Source: Tillandsia leiboldiana (lineage: Eukaryota; Streptophyta; Magnoliopsida; Poales; Bromeliaceae). From it: a DNA stretch of 64,000 bases. The stretch spans positions 26,124,718 through 26,188,717 of the forward strand of contig CM055073.1 in assembly GCA_029204045.2 (NCBI GenBank), given 5' to 3'. The position numbers and the translations under genes were made by a program. The number at the start of each line of letters is the position of its first letter. Position 1 is the stretch's first letter. Positions 24,501 through 35,909 of the stretch are shown piece after piece. Below the pieces are notes generated by a model. It searched no databases. It saw only the letters and a list, made by a program, of their open reading frames with translations, and was not told where the DNA came from.

Positions 24501-26409
24501 TAGGCACCTCCACAATCGTCGCTAAGAAAGCGGTGCAGCCCCTACTAATCATCCGCCTAGCCCTCGCCGAAGAAACAGTCATCGCAAAGAAGGTGCTCTG
24601 GCAGCCTCTGAAGACAAACTCCTCCTGTCCAGGCTCGCGGAGGGTCACCGTCCTCTCTCTGCAGTCTATAACAGCATAGTACCTCGACAACCAATCCATA
24701 CCTAGCACGACGTCGAAATCCTGGAGCTGCCGCAAGACAAGCAAGTCTGCCGGCAAAATCCAGGATCCCAACTGCACAGGGCAATCCCTACAATACTCCT
24801 CGACATGCAAGACATGATCTGGTATCTGAACCTCTAATGCATGCGATAAAGAAACTACCTCTATACCATGAAGGGATGCAAATGCTCTACTGATAAAAGA
24901 ATGCGATGCACCGGTATCAAAGAGAGTACGAGTACGAACTGCAGAAATCAAAATAATACCTGCGACGACATGCTCTGCTGCTGTAGCATCCTCTACCTGA
25001 GCGGCATAGACTCGACCGCTCGGCGCCGGGGGATGTCGCTCTGGCTGTCGCGAGGACGATGGAGCAAAATCTGGCCTACCGGAGGTCGCCGAAGGTCCTG
25101 CTGACTGACGAGGAACGAAGGATGCAGAAGCTGATGAAGGAGCTGGGTAACCTGCCCTGGGGCACGCCCTCGCGAAGTGACCGGTCTGCCCGCAACGGAA
25201 GCAGCGGTCCCGACCCTGCGGGCACTGGGCTGGTGAGTGCGGTCCTCCACAGATGATACAACGGTCGGGGCGCGGCTGCCGCGAAGTCTGCTGCTGCTGC
25301 GAAGACTGCTGCTGCTGCGAAGACTGCTGCTGTCGAGGTGGTCGACGCTGCTGCTGCTGCTGCTGGAACTGACGAGATCCCCTAGATCTCTGCCGCCCCT
25401 GATACCCCCGTCCCTGAGAGTGGAAACGGGGTGGTCTCGGGGGTCCCTGTCTACTCGACTGCCCCTCCTCAAACTGCGCCGGGCGCTTCGCCCCAGAAGT
25501 CACAACGGGGGCTGGAGTCACCTCTGCCATCACGGCCTCACCACCCTCCACATAAAGTGCCTGCTCCATCGAGGCCTCTAAAGTCTGTAATCTGAGGGAG
25601 CGGACCAACCGATAAATGTCCCGACGCAACCCTCTCTCGAACATGTAGATCCGGTGGGTCTCATCTCTGGCCACGTGGGGCATACTAGCCAACAGCCGAT
25701 TGAAATCGGCTATGTACGCATGTACGGGCCTATCTCCCTGGCGGAGATTCCTCAGCTGCTCCTCCAAGCTCTGTCGAACACTCTCGGGAAAGAAGGCCCC
25801 AAGAAGCATACCGCGAAACTCTGCCCAAGAGATAAACTGGGTCCCAGGCGGACCTGCAGGTCGCACACGCCGCCACCATGCCTCGGCGTTGCTCTCCAGA
25901 AAATGAGTAGCCAACAGAACTCGAAACCTCTCATCAATAAAAAGGCTCTCGAAATGGCGCTCCATAGCTGTAACCCAAGACTCAGCCGCCCACGGCTCAG
26001 CACTCATGCCCGAAAAGCGGGGTGGATCGAACTTGCGAAACCTCAACAAAAGACCCACCAAAACCTGCTGCTCTGCCAAAGTCAAAGATCCCGTCGTCCC
26101 AGACGGTAGCCTACTGGAGACAGGCTCAGCCGGAACTGCTGGTGCAGGCTGCACAACCGGGGGTGCCACAATAGGGGAAGAAGGCACCGGAGAACTCTCA
26201 GGGGGTACCACCGCCGGCTGCGCTCTCTGCTCCAACAAGAGCGTCAACCGACTCACAGCCTCCTCCTGGCGTTGAGACGCCTCAGTCAACTGTGCCACCT
26301 GGGCACGGAGCTCCAAAACCTCGCTCTCCTGTCCCTGCCCCGAGTCCTCCTGCTCGGGCTCAGAGGACGAAGGCTGCGAACGCTTCACCATCGAGCGTCG
26401 AGGAGGCAT
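21571..26409 (-). CDS. gag-pol: Gag-Pol polyprotein of gypsy chromovirus element B (intact)
   Basis: One uninterrupted frame encodes a complete element polyprotein. The frame has an ATG at 26547, but the ATG at 26409 (M-P-P-R-R, residue 47) is the likelier start because the first 46 residues resemble no Gag. Numbering from 26547: gag core about 170-335; Gln-rich linker 395-420; zinc knuckles CX2CX3HX4C at 430-442 and CX2CX4HX4C at 449-462; aspartic protease D-T-G at 544-546; reverse transcriptase about 735-915 with F-I-D-D at 878-881; RNase H with D1027, E1064 and D1089; HHCC finger H1241, H1248, C1278, C1281; integrase D1311, D1372, E1408 (35 residues between the last two); C-terminal chromodomain-like end about 1600-1650 (I-L-W-S-N-H ... 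A-T-W-E). Tekay/Del-type chromoviruses have this order. All catalytic residues are present, so the element may be autonomous. Confidence 0.93.
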   Translation of the reverse strand: MPPRRSMVKRSQPSSSEPEQEDSGQGQESEVLELRAQVAQLTEASQRQEEAVSRLTLLLEQRAQPAVVPPESSPVPSSPIVAPPVVQPAPAVPAEPVSSRLPSGTTGSLTLAEQQVLVGLLLRFRKFDPPRFSGMSAEPWAAESWVTAMERHFESLFIDERFRVLLATHFLESNAEAWWRRVRPAGPPGTQFISWAEFRGMLLGAFFPESVRQSLEEQLRNLRQGDRPVHAYIADFNRLLASMPHVARDETHRIYMFERGLRRDIYRLVRSLRLQTLEASMEQALYVEGGEAVMAEVTPAPVVTSGAKRPAQFEEGQSSRQGPPRPPRFHSQGRGYQGRQRSRGSRQFQQQQQQRRPPRQQQSSQQQQSSQQQQTSRQPRPDRCIICGGPHSPAQCPQGRDRCFRCGQTGHFARACPRAGYPAPSSASASFVPRQSAGPSATSGRPDFAPSSSRQPERHPPAPSGRVYAAQVEDATAAEHVVAGIILISAVRTRTLFDTGASHSFISRAFASLHGIEVVSLSHALEVQIPDHVLHVEEYCRDCPVQLGSWILPADLLVLRQLQDFDVVLGMDWLSRYYAVIDCRERTVTLREPGQEEFVFRGCQSTFFAMTVSSARARRMISRGCTAFLATIVEVPTAALGLEDIPVVREFPDVFPPELTTMPPEREVEFVIDVVPGTAPISKAPYRMAPAELRELKAQLQDLMDRGFVRPSVSPWGAPVLFVKKKDGSLRLCVDYRELNKVTIRNKYPLPRIDDLFDQLQGATVFSKIDLQSGYHQLRVRAEDIPKTAFRSRYGHYEFTVMPFGLTNAPAAFMDLMNRVFQPYLDLFVVVFIDDILIYSRSDVDHEEHLRIVLQLLREKKLYAKLKKCEFWLREVAFLGHLVSAAGVAVDPTKIDTVRDWPRPTTVTEVRSFLGLAGYYRRFVEGFAKLSTPLTCLTRKGMRFIWTEQCQRSFEELKRRLISAPVLTLPVMGDGYVIYSDASHSGLGCVLMQHGRVIAYASRQLKNYEKNYPTHDLELAAVVFALKLWRHYLYGEHCEIYTDHKSLKYLFTQKELNLRQRRWLELLKDYDVSILYHPGKANVVADALSRRSVQSLSMLVTQQAPLIEQLRRLQIKVVSPGVSARLMSMVLQPTLLDRIRETQSEDPHLERIRSQIQADLIGDFTVDSSGVLRYRDRVCVPSDSEIRDQILGEAHYTPYTIHPGGTKMYKDLKAHFWWSGMKRDVGRFVAHCLTCQQVKAEHRVPAGKLQSLPIPEWKWDHITMDFVTGLPRAQSGADAIWVIVDRLTKSAHFLPVQMTWSLERLAQLYLDEIVRLHGIPASIVSDRDPRFVSRFWGSLQSALGTQLRFSTAFHPQTDGQSERTIQTLEDMLRACVMDFGGGWYRHLSLVEFAYNNSYQASIQMAPFEALYGRKCRSPLYWSDVGERKTLGPDLLLEAEEKVRVVRRHLEVAQSRQRSYADTRRRDLEFQIGDHVFLKVSPSKGVRRFGVRGKLSPRFVGPFEVLERVGPVAYRVALPPRLAGVHDVFHVSALRRYVFDPSHVVDFTPLEIGEDLVYEERPLRILAREVRELRNRTIPYVKILWSNHDEREATWELETEMRSAYPFLFETTG

Positions 26410-26687
26410 CCCCACCTGAGGGACAAGGCAAACAATCAGAACCCAAATCATCTCTCGACCCAATCTAGCGAAAGTCAGAAGGCATGTCCCCCTTTCCGAA
26501 GTACTATGTTGTCTGCAGCCAACATAGTTGCCACCGAAGGAAGACATGTCAATCGCTCACCCCGAACCGCTCAGGAGAGTTAGAAATCCAATCAGGACTC
26601 TCGCTAAAATCACGGCTCTCACGCGAGTCATCCTAGGGTCCAACCACAAGCCTAGGGTTCCTAAGTCCTCCAAGACCTACATCCTAG

Positions 26688-26699
26688 GCTCTGATACCA
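26688..26699 (-). other. Primer binding site, tRNA-iMet type (element B copy 2)
   Basis: Reverse complement TGGTATCAGAGC, 8 bases from the 5' LTR end at 26708. Confidence 0.9.
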
Positions 26700-26707
26700 C
26701 TCTAATC

Positions 26708-29700
26708 TGTCACGCCCCGGGGCGATACTGCGCCCCGGCTCGCCAACAGATCCGCCGCCCATACAGGAAGCCCCGTATAGGCGTAGCGACTAACCTGCAA
26801 GGAAACATCTACACTAGCAGATATCAGAGCTGAAAGAGAAAAGCTGGAAAGAAATACATAAAATAAAACTACAACTCTTAAATATACAGACCATCCTCAC
26901 CAGAATACAGGAGTCTCTCATAAAAGCAGGAAAGGAAGGTACAACTCAAAACCTCACTACAAAAGTCACTCGACATAACACACACCAAAATGGAACTGGG
27001 GTACATCTACTCACACACAGAAGACGACAGGAGGGGATCTATCTCGCGACGCCCTTACCTCGGTCAGAAGGAGCTGGATCAGCAACAGGAGCTGCAGGAA
27101 CCGGAGCAGAAGTCCCTGGGGAGAAAACACCACGACGGGTGTGAGAACTACATCCCACAGTAGTTCTCAGTGGGTGCCGCCAACAAGCCCGACGGTCTGC
27201 CCACTAAGTCTACCAGAGGCAAAGGTAACATATGCAGTGCTATAAGGAAAGCTGGGAAAGGTAACTCTACAGCTACTATGCCTCTATCTAGATGCTCAAC
27301 AGTGGAACAGAAAGAACATAATGCCACAACTAACTCTCCTCCCTGATCACCCAATCAAAACTGACTGCCACATCGGGTCCAGTCAAACCTGCGCCAACCT
27401 ACTGCCGTTACGTCCCGGAGGAGCGGACTTACGTAGGGCGTCCGTGGCTGCCAACAAAAGCACAGCCAGAGGGACCACTGCAACAACAAGTCGCTAAAGA
27501 ACATCTCAAACTCACACCGGTACACAACCCGGTCTCGCCTACTCCGGAGTGGCCCTCGAGGGGAGCGACCCGCTCGAGTCAAAGTAACCCATAAGTATCA
27601 CTGTATAGTATCACTGTAAAGCTCAAATGTGGCTCATGCAGGCTATGATCCAATCCTCGATCAATAAGATCGACTACCAAACAAATCACTGACTCACACA
27701 CTAGCTGGAATCTACGCAGCTGAAACCCACTGTCTCTCTGACAGTTTCCAAGAACCCAGATCTACCATCACTATCACTCTCCCAAAGAAATCAAATCTAT
27801 AGACTGCTATCAACTCCACTCGGTCCCCAGACACGAGTGCAAATGCATCCCACAACCAACCGACCTCTCGGCCCACAACTCGGGCGAGGAAAAGCTAAGT
27901 CCATAGTGAAATGAAGTATCGTGATGTGGAATGTCTAGAGCAATAAAAACCTAGCCCAAGTTGGAGTTTTTCTACAGACTGGCTGAACATGATACATATG
28001 ACAGGGGTGCTAGGTCAAATTCCAAGATTTCATTACTTAACATAGTGCAGGAATCAAAAGATTCAACAACTGATATACAAGATACAACATACAGTTTTAC
28101 ACATGCTAATACTCCAATTTCTAACATGCATGATCCTACACACATAGAATTAGTACACAGTCCAGAGTTCTTGGAAGCAAGGTCACCCACCTGAAAGTGC
28201 TAACTGTCCAAAATCGCACAGCTGAGAAAGCCCACAACTGTCAAATCACAAATCCCACCAAGCCAACAACACGGTAGAAGTGCTCACAAACTCCTGGGTA
28301 CAAACATACACCAAAATTACACTTTAATTCACACAAATTCCACATTCCCAAAATCTGTGGTGAACAGTCCCATTAACACGAAATTTTCACCTGAAAAACT
28401 TCCTCCAAAAATTCCAATAAAAATATGACGGCGATCCTCGCGAAGAGTAGATGTCGATAGAGTCCTGAAACGTCGAATTCCGATGTCCGGATGAGGAGAT
28501 AAAAATCCGACAAGTAGGTGCTGTCCAAATCAACCAACAGTCGCAAAGGGGGTTAAAAATGTACCCAGAACCCCAAGAAAAGCTCGGATCCAGAAAAAGT
28601 ACACGAAAAATGTAGATTTACCTCTTACGAAACCGTCACCGCAGAAATCGTCCAAAAATAATGTCGGGGTAGCCCGGTAGACCTCCCGGACTAAACTGCG
28701 ACGGAAATGGGCCTCCAACAATAGATCGTCGCTCCGCACCCCGATGTAGAAGTCGCCGTCGTCGCGGCCTCCAAAAATTCTGAACCTTTGCCAAAAGATG
28801 CACAAGAGGGAGAGGAAGAGAATTGGTGAAGGGCTCCAAGTGAAAAGCTTTCGGGAAAAGCTTCAAAACGAGGCCCCTTGAGGCCTTTTTATAGGCCTCA
28901 CCCGAAACAGCCCGGAAAAACAAGTCAATGGGCTTTGGGCCCAAAATTTCGGGCACCCGGAACATTCGGGCGGCTACAGTGTTGGGCCGGCCCAACACTG
29001 TTCACGCCCGAATCCACCAGGAGCCGCCACGTGGCCCGCCGAACAGCAAACAGCTGTTCGGCCCACCCACTGGCTGCCACGTGGCCCGCCCCCGCACAGT
29101 GAGGCGGTTGGCGCCCGCCAATCAGCGGGCGACATGTGTCCTCCCCGGTTGACCCGCTGACCGGTCGGCGGCCGCGCCGGGCGCGCGGCATGGCCCCGAC
29201 GTGGGCACGCGCCCCGAGGCACCGACCCCGACTCCGTGCGCCGCGCACGGTGCGCCCGCGAACCAGAGGGCGACACGTGTCCCCTACACCCGGTCCACGC
29301 ATTCAACTGGAATTCTGTGGACCGCGCCGCATGCACCGACCAACCGGAGGCTGCCACGTGGCCCCGCATTGGTCCATGCACCGCCGCGCTCACCCGGTAG
29401 ACCGCGCGCCTTGCGCCCGCCAATCAGGCGGTGCCACGTGTCCATGCGCCGGGTCTGTGCACCCCGCCGCGCAGCTCTGTGGACCGCGCATCCTGAACCG
29501 GCCAATGACAGGCCGCCACGTGGCATCCCGGCGGTCTACGGCCCCTCCCATGCACCATTTTCCACTGAAAACTTCCGGGAGTCCGTTTTTGGGCATCCGG
29601 ACTCAGAAATAAACAAGCAAATAGCCGTTTTCAAGCGTTTTTCCGTGCTAAATCTATTTCCGACCTCTGTTGGGCCTAATTCTTTTCCGAAATTTCGGCA

Positions 29701-29850
29701 AACTCAGCCGAAGGCCTACACAGCTAATAATAACACACAGGGTCCATCTGTGGCATCCCATTGACGCACCATGGGCCAGATACACCAACGCTAGGTGCTC
29801 TAACAGTGGATTCATCGGAAGAACGCTGCATGGGAATTTGGGCCACTACA
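26708..29850 (-). mobile_element. LTR4 of element B (5' LTR, right)
   Basis: A 3143-bp LTR. In the direction of transcription it is the 5' LTR driving the intact gag-pol. It keeps the TATA box near 28886 and the 26-bp palindrome near 28979-29004. One G-box of the array is changed to CATGTG (near 29133), so six CACGTG remain. It is followed by TTAGC at 29851-29855. Confidence 0.95.
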
Positions 29851-29855
29851 TTAGC
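29851..29855. repeat. Right target site duplication TTAGC of element B
   Basis: Exact copy of 7627-7631, located right after the LTR terminus CTACA. Confidence 0.95.
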
Positions 29856-30647
29856 ACAGCCTTTCATCCCCAGACGGACGGACAATCCGAGCGGGTGATT
29901 CAGATCCTCGAGGACATGCTCCGAGCATGTGTACTTGATTTGGGAGATGGATGGTCATGCCACCTACCTCTTGTGGAGTTCGCCTACAACAACAGCTATC
30001 AGGCTAGCATCCGTATGGCGCCGTACGAAGCTTTATACGGCAGACGCTGTAGGTCCCCGATCTGTTGGGACGATCTTGGGGAGCGAAAGTTTTTGGGACC
30101 GGATTTGGTGGAGAAAACTGAGGAAAATGTGCGTCTCATCAGGCAGCGGTTGGTGACCGCCCAGAGCCGACAAAAGAGCTACGCAGACCGGAGACGCCGC
30201 GACTTGGAGTTCCAGGTGGGGGAGCACGTGTTACTGCGGGTTTCGCCGTCCAAAGGGGTGAAGCGGTTCGGGCTGAGAGGCAAGTTGAGCCCCCGCTATG
30301 TGGGGTCGTTTGAGATCTTGGAACGCATCGGCCCGGTGGCCTATCGCCTTGCCCTACCGCCGAACCTCGACCGGATTCATGACGTGTTCCACGTGTCCAT
30401 GCTTCGAAGGTACCTTCCCGACCCATCGCGGGTGCTCGATGTCGCCGCTGTCGAACTTAAAGAGGACCTGAGCTTTGAGAAAATACCGGTGCGGATCCTA
30501 GCAAGGGAAGACAAGAAGTTGCGCAACCGGACGATCCCCAATATGAAGGTGCTTTGGAGTAACCAGGAAGAACGCGAAGCGACCTGGGAGCCAGAGTCAA
30601 AGATGAGGGAGTGCTATCATGACCTTTTCATTGCGGACCTGGGTTAA
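29856..30647 (+). pseudogene. Gypsy pol, second part (integrase end and chromodomain), element A
   Basis: Continues element A pol in the same frame after the element B insertion. It opens with the catalytic-Glu region of integrase (H-P-Q-T-D-G-Q-S-E at about 29865-29891), then the G-R-R-C-R-S-P region and the integrase C-terminal domain. The end is a chromodomain-like segment with V-L-W-S-N-Q and A-T-W-E-P-E at about 30550-30595, stopping at TAA 30645-30647. The piece itself is undamaged, but the gene is dead because of the insertion and the two upstream stop codons. A frame open from 29670 joins LTR sequence to it by chance. Confidence 0.9.
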
Positions 30648-30683
30648 GTTGCGGGGACGAAACTTGTTCTTAGTGGTAAGTGA
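30648..30683 (+). other. PPT region of element A
   Basis: GGGACGAAACTT occurs just after the pol stop, followed by the purine-rich AGTGGTAAGTGA directly before the LTR start TGTAGTACCC at 30684. The tract is weaker in purines than that of element B. Confidence 0.6.
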
Positions 30684-31319
30684 TGTAGTACCCGCTCCTT
30701 TTTGTTAATTTTATTTTATTTTATTTTATTTTCACCCTACTTTTAGTGGACCAGTGGGAGCTAATAGTGGTTTGTTTCTGGACAACCCGTCGGGGCTTGC
30801 GGGTATTTTTAGATGCTAGAGCTCGCGAAAAGGGGAATGGTGGCGCGATCGGATTCGAATTCCGACCCCGGAATCTCCCGGAAATAATTTTTGAAGGTTG
30901 CGACCAGTTTGAGCGTGCCAGGAAGCGTGCTGGCGATCAGCACATTTTTTGAGGTAACCTGGACCACCTTTTTCATGAAATCCAATGGACTGGGTCAGCA
31001 TTTTGGAGACTTAAGGTTTTGTTTTGCTCCTTCCTCTCGTGGCGTTAGGGCAGACCGGAGGCGATCGAGGGAAAAGAAGGGAGGAAAACGAAATCCCCAT
31101 TCCTCTCCCTCTTTTGTTCAAGGGGCGACAGTGATCTGGGCGGTTTAGACAGGGAAGGGACGGAGGCCTTCTTGCTCGCGGAATCGATTGGGCAACGGTA
31201 GGATGATCCTCTCCTTCCTCTTCCTCCAGCGGATCGAAGGTGAGTCTCTCCCGTTTTCATTTTAGGTTTTACGTGGGTAAGGATTTCTTATCGGTAATTT
31301 TGAGAACGAGGATCACCGC

Positions 31320-32110
31320 GCCGCCGCCGCAATCGTCGGGGCGGCAGCCGACATCGCGGGGCCACCCGCAGGCAGGACACCGGCGCGGGCTGGGGCGCGC
31401 GGGGTCGCCCGTGCCTGCGGGCAGCGCGCCCGCGCGGATCGAGGCCGCGCGGGGTCGCCCGTAGATGGGGCGCCCGCGCGGGCTGGCGCCGTGCGGGGTC
31501 GCCGGCGCCTGCGGGCAGCCCGCCCGCGCCTGCGGGCACCGCGCCCGCGAGGGACCGTGCTGCGCGGGGCCGCCCGCAGGTAGGGCGCCCGCGCGGGCTG
31601 GGGCCGCGAGGGGTCGCCCGTGCCTGTGGGCAGCGCGCCCGCGCGGATCGAGGCCGCGCGGGGCCGCCTGCAGGTGGGTCGCCCGCGCGGGCTGGCGCCG
31701 CACGGGGTCTTCCGCGCCTGCGGGCAGCACGCCCGCGCGGGACGGTGCCGCGCGGGGCCGCCCGCAGGTGGGGCGCTCGCGCGGGTTGGCGCCGTGCGGG
31801 GTTGCCCGCGCCCGCGGGCCGCGCTTGGCCGCCCGCAGGTGGGGCGCCTGCGCAAGCTGGCACCTCGCGGGGTCACCCGCACTTGCGGACAGCGCGCCCG
31901 CGCGGGCCGGTGCAGCGCAAGGCCGCCCGCAGGTGGGGCGCCCGCGTGGGCTGGTGCCGCCCGGGGCCACCCGCGCCTGCGGACAGCGCACCCGCACGGA
32001 CCAGTGCCACGCAGGGCCGCCCGCGGGTGGGGCACCCGCGCGGGCTGATGCCGCTCGGGGCCGTCGCCGACGGTACGGGGCCGCGCGAAACTGTCCGCAT
32101 GCGGGATGCG
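31320..32110. repeat. GC-rich minisatellite, unit about 93 bp
   Basis: The phrase CGCAGGTGGGGCGCCCGCG and variants recur at about 31576, 31668, 31762, 31835, 31928 and 32021, mostly 92-94 bp apart, with more diverged units upstream. The array is extremely rich in CpG. Long reading frames occur on both strands because stop codons are rare in such sequence; they are Ala/Arg/Pro/Gly repeats with no protein resemblance. Confidence 0.85.
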
Positions 32111-32584
32111 CGCCGCACGGGTCGTCGTCGTGCGGGAACTTCGCGCGGGGTTTTAGGAACATGTCGGACTTCCGTCTCCTGCTTGTGTCGTCGTTAGGTG
32201 TTTTTGATCACCATGTCTTAGTTTTCACTCCTTCAGGGACGCGGGACGCTGTGGGCTCGGCAGATACGCAGACGCGGACGAACCGAGCGCCGGTCTCCAT
32301 CCAAGGTGGGTACACTTTTCCAGGGTCGGTTGGGAAAGGGTGTAAGTTACGTAAATTGCATATTCGGGCAAAGGTGGAATTTCAAATGATTACTGTTTAT
32401 GATGCTAGCCATGCTTACACTATTCAGTTACTTATTTATTTAATTATTTGATTACGAGGCTCGTGTTTGCTACACGCACACCGGCGGTTTGGCCACCGCA
32501 AGGGTGTGCTTTTTCGAAAAAGTGGTACGTTGACCCGTGTACCCCACGTGACGGTGGCGTAATGGGGGCCCTTGTGGGTGGGGG

Positions 32585-32695
32585 GTGTGAGCGGTGATGC
32601 CGAGGCAGGTGCTCGACGGCCGAGGTAGGTGCTCGGCGGGGTTTCCGAGAAAGGTGCTCGGCGCGGTTGCCGGGGAAGGTGCCCGGTTTGTTTTT
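32585..32695. repeat. Short tandem repeat, unit about 33 bp
   Basis: Four diverged units containing GAGGTAGGTGCTCGGCG or variants occur in succession within the element A LTR. Confidence 0.6.
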
Positions 32696-33087
32696 ACACA
32701 GGGTTGTACACTGTTGGTTGCACATTGAGGAGGGGGGTTGCTCCGGTTATCAGTGGTTTGCCTGATTTTAGCCCTTATTGTTTTACTTTTATATCTCGTC
32801 ACTGACTCCCCACTTCGTGACAGGTTCGTCCAGGGGTGAGTGCTAGGGCGCTGGTGAGGCCGCGTGAGCGATGTTTTGACTTTCAGTGACTGCAGAGACA
32901 GTTAACTTTTTCCTCTTTGTTCTTTCATTACACTTGATAGCTAGATGTGGATTGCGATACCCTTGTGGGATCGACGTGGATGTTGGGCGATTGGTATAAC
33001 TTTTGGATAAATGTTATTCTTATTTCTTTACTTGGTCGTTTTCAACTACAAACTACAAACAAGAAAACTGTAGCGAAAATCGATTTT

Positions 33088-33275
33088 TAAAATATGGGTG
33101 TCGTGTGGGCACCGTTTTCAAACCCTGTGGATTTATGCGATTTTGGAAAAGGCTTTGTAAAATCTGGCACCGGGTGGGTGCCGTTTTCAAAATCTGTGAA
33201 TTTATGTGGTTTCGAAACTGGTTTTACAAAATCTCGGTGTTGAGTGGACACCGCTTTCAAAATCCTGTGGCTTTA
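33088..33275. repeat. Tandem repeat, unit about 70 bp, three copies
   Basis: CACCGTTTTCAAA-type cores at about 33110, 33179 and 33249 are each followed by a CTGTGG or CTGTGA ... TTTAT stretch. Confidence 0.7.
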
Positions 33276-33574
33276 TCCTTTCAAAAACATTCGGCCCCTT
33301 TATCACTTGTGTAAGGTTGGTGGTATGTGTTTAATAACTGTTGCATGTATTGAGTTTCGATCTATTGTGGTTAAAGGTTGATTTGTATGTATCTTGTAGT
33401 CGGGACGCCGTGCATATACAAAGGAGACTCTGCCCGTTTGCAGAGTGAATTTGTATATGCAGCGGGTCTGGGCATGCACCGGGGGAGTTTGGTTTCAAAA
33501 AAAATATATATATACGTTGTTTTGGGAGCATCGGTGGCTCTTCTTCCGCACGTTTAAACCCCCGGGGCGTGACA

Positions 33575-35875
33575 ACTTCTCTTCATTGTGGCACAAGCGT
33601 TTAGCTCATATCTCTTTAGAGAGAATAAAGCGATTGGTGAAAGAAAAGATCCTAAAAGATCTTGACTTTATTGATTTTAGTACTTGTGTGGAATGCATAA
33701 AGGGAAAGTATACCAACACAAATACCACTAAAGGTGCTAGAAGAAGTTCTGAAATTCTTGAGATTATACATACAGATATCTGTGGACATTTTCCTATTCC
33801 TTGTTTCAATGGTCACAGATATTTTGTCTCATTCATTGATGACCACTCTAGATACATATATCTCTATCTCTTATTTGAAAAAACTGAAGCACTCAATGCT
33901 TTCAAAGCTTGTAAGGTTGAGGTAGAGAAACAATTGGATAGGAAAATCAAGATTGTGAGGTTCGACAGAGGGGGTGAGTACTACGGAAGATATACAGATA
34001 AAGGTTAAATGACCGGTCCATTTTCTCAATTCCTCGAAATTGAAGGCATCATTGTTCAGTATACGATGCCTGTCACGCCTCAACAAAATGGTGTTGCCGA
34101 AAGGAGGAATAGAACACTTATGAACATGGTAAGGAGTATGATTAACAACTCTTGTCTCCCATCATCTCTTTGGAGTGAAGCAGTAAAGACAACGGTGTAT
34201 GTTTTAAATAAGATTCCAACGAAGGTTGTTTCCAAAACTCTTTTTGAGTTATGGAAAAGGTGGAAGCCTAGTTTAAATTACTTGCATGTATGGGGATGTC
34301 TAGCTGAGGTGAGGGTTTATAACCCACATATAAAGAAGTTGGACTCCGGAACAGTCAGTGGATACTTCATTGGTTATGCGGTAAACTCCAAGGGATTCAG
34401 ATTTTATTGTCCAAATCACTCATCCAAGATAGTTGAGGCCAAGAATGCCAAGTTTCTTGAGGATTCTGAAGCTAGTGAGAGTGTTATTCCTCAAAAGATG
34501 GATTTTGAGGAAATAAAGAATTCAAATGGTTATCCATCAGGAGATGATGATTTAGTTGCTCTTCCAAGAGATCAATATGACCATATTGGAGACCAACCAA
34601 TCATAGAGCATGAAAATGCTGAACTAGTTGAACCTCCCCATGAAGAGCATTTCCAAGAGGAACAGATAATTATAGAGCCAGCTGCACAACATAATGAAAA
34701 TCTAGAGGGAGTGGTTGGCTTAAGAAGATCCTCAATGCAAAAGAGATCGACAATTCCTGATGATTATGCAGTCTATCTCCAGGAGTCTGACTATAATGTT
34801 GGGCACCATAAAAACTTATGGACGTTTTCAAAGGCCATACAGGGGGATAAATCCTTCTTTTGGTATGATGTCATGAAGGAAGAGATGAAATCTATGGCAG
34901 AAAATAGAGTTTAGGATCTCGTTGTGTTACCACAAGGAGTCAAAGCCGTTGGCTGTAAGTGGGTCTTCAAGATCAAAAGGGACACTTTAGGTAACATGGA
35001 GCGATATAAGGCCAGATTTGTTGCCAAAGTTTCACTCAGAAAGAAAGCATTGATTATCATGAAACCTTCTCTTCGGTATCTAAGAAGGATTCATTAAGAA
35101 TTATCATGGCTTTGGTAGTTTCTTTTGATTTGGAGCTACATCAAATGGATGTGAAAACGACTGGGGATATAGAGGAAATAGTCTATATGGAACTACCTGA
35201 AGATTTTAGCACAGGTGAGAACAGCCACCTTGTTTGCAGACTAAATAAATCTATATACGGATTAAAACAGGCCTCCGTCAGTGGTATATCAAATTTCATG
35301 ATATAATTACTACATTTAATTTCATAGAAAATATCGTGGATCAGTGTATTTACCTTAAGGTCAGTGGGAGTAAATATATTTTCTTAGTCCTGTATGTTGA
35401 TGATATTCTGCTTGCAAGTAGTGATATAAATTTGCTTAAAGAGACTAAATATTTTCTTTCTAAGAATTTTGAGATGAAGGATATGGGTGAAGCTTCTTAT
35501 GTCATTGGCATAAAAATTCACATAAATAGATTCCGAAAAATTTTAGGTCTATCTCAAAAGGCTTACATCGAAAGAGTTTTAAAAAGATTTAATATGGCAA
35601 ATTGTGCACCTACAACTGCATCTATTGTGAAAGGTGATAAATTCAATCAGAAACAGTACCCACAGAATGATTTAGAGCGAGAGTATACGAAGAGCATCAT
35701 TTATACCTCTGCAGTAGGGAGCTTGATGTATGCGCAGATTTGTACCAAGCCTGATATAACGCATGCAGTAGGGATGCTAGGCTACTAAAGCAACCCTAGC
35801 TTTGATCACTAAAAATTGCGAAAAAAATTATGAAATATTTACCAGGAACAAAGGACAATACTCTCATCTATTTTT
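33575..35875 (+). pseudogene. Ty1/copia pol fragment, copy 1
   Basis: The middle of a copia polyprotein, colinear with 58796-61085. It starts in the GAG-pre-integrase zinc region (W-H-K-R-L-A-H), then integrase (H-T-D, F-I-D-D-H-S, and P-Q-Q-N-G-V-A-E-R with the catalytic Glu at about 34090) and reverse transcriptase (Y-V-D-D at about 35394). In-frame stops lie at 34006-34008 (TAA) and 34912-34914 (TAG); a one-base frameshift follows V-A-K near 35028; and the residues usually lying after Q-M-D-V-K-T in RT are missing. RNase H is absent: similarity fades after 35785 and ends by about 35875. The left end abuts the element A LTR, so upstream copia sequence may lie beyond the left edge of the window. 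Confidence 0.9.
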
Positions 35876-35909
35876 GAATGTATCAAATGTACTTTTAGTT
35901 TAAGACAAA

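Larger units (their letters stand above)
7632..29850 (-). mobile_element. Gypsy element B as assembled (two copies around a gap)
   Basis: A minus-strand chromovirus-type gypsy inserted in the integrase of element A. The outer termini and TTAGC duplications match a single integration event. As assembled it reads LTR1 (7632-10781), internal 1, LTR2 (15979 to gap), 100 N, LTR3 (gap to 21510), internal 2, LTR4 (26708-29850). LTR1 and LTR3 share private variants, and LTR2 and LTR4 share the alternative ones, so the two halves look like the same element present on two overlapping contigs. The outer LTRs differ at roughly a dozen sites in 3.15 kb, so the insertion is young. Confidence 0.85.
30684..33574 (+). 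mobile_element. 3' LTR of element A
   Basis: About 2.9 kb from TGTAGTACCCGC to GGGGCGTGACA, noncoding. It has an ATTTT-type pentanucleotide run at about 30707-30732, a GC-rich 93-bp minisatellite, and two further tandem repeats. It ends directly against copia coding sequence. It is not the same LTR family as element 1: the starts differ (TGTAGTACCC against TGTAAGAACT), and only the 3' terminus and overall plan agree. Confidence 0.8.

Noticed and set aside
29670..30647. 325-codon frame starting in the element B LTR and continuing into integrase
   Set aside because: The first 62 codons are LTR sequence that happens to be open in the frame of element A pol; only 29856 onward is real pol.
31269..32162. 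Long reading frames (up to 328 codons) on both strands in the GC-rich repeat
   Set aside because: They follow the 93-bp minisatellite, are open in several frames at once, and consist of Ala/Arg/Pro/Gly repeats without any known domain.
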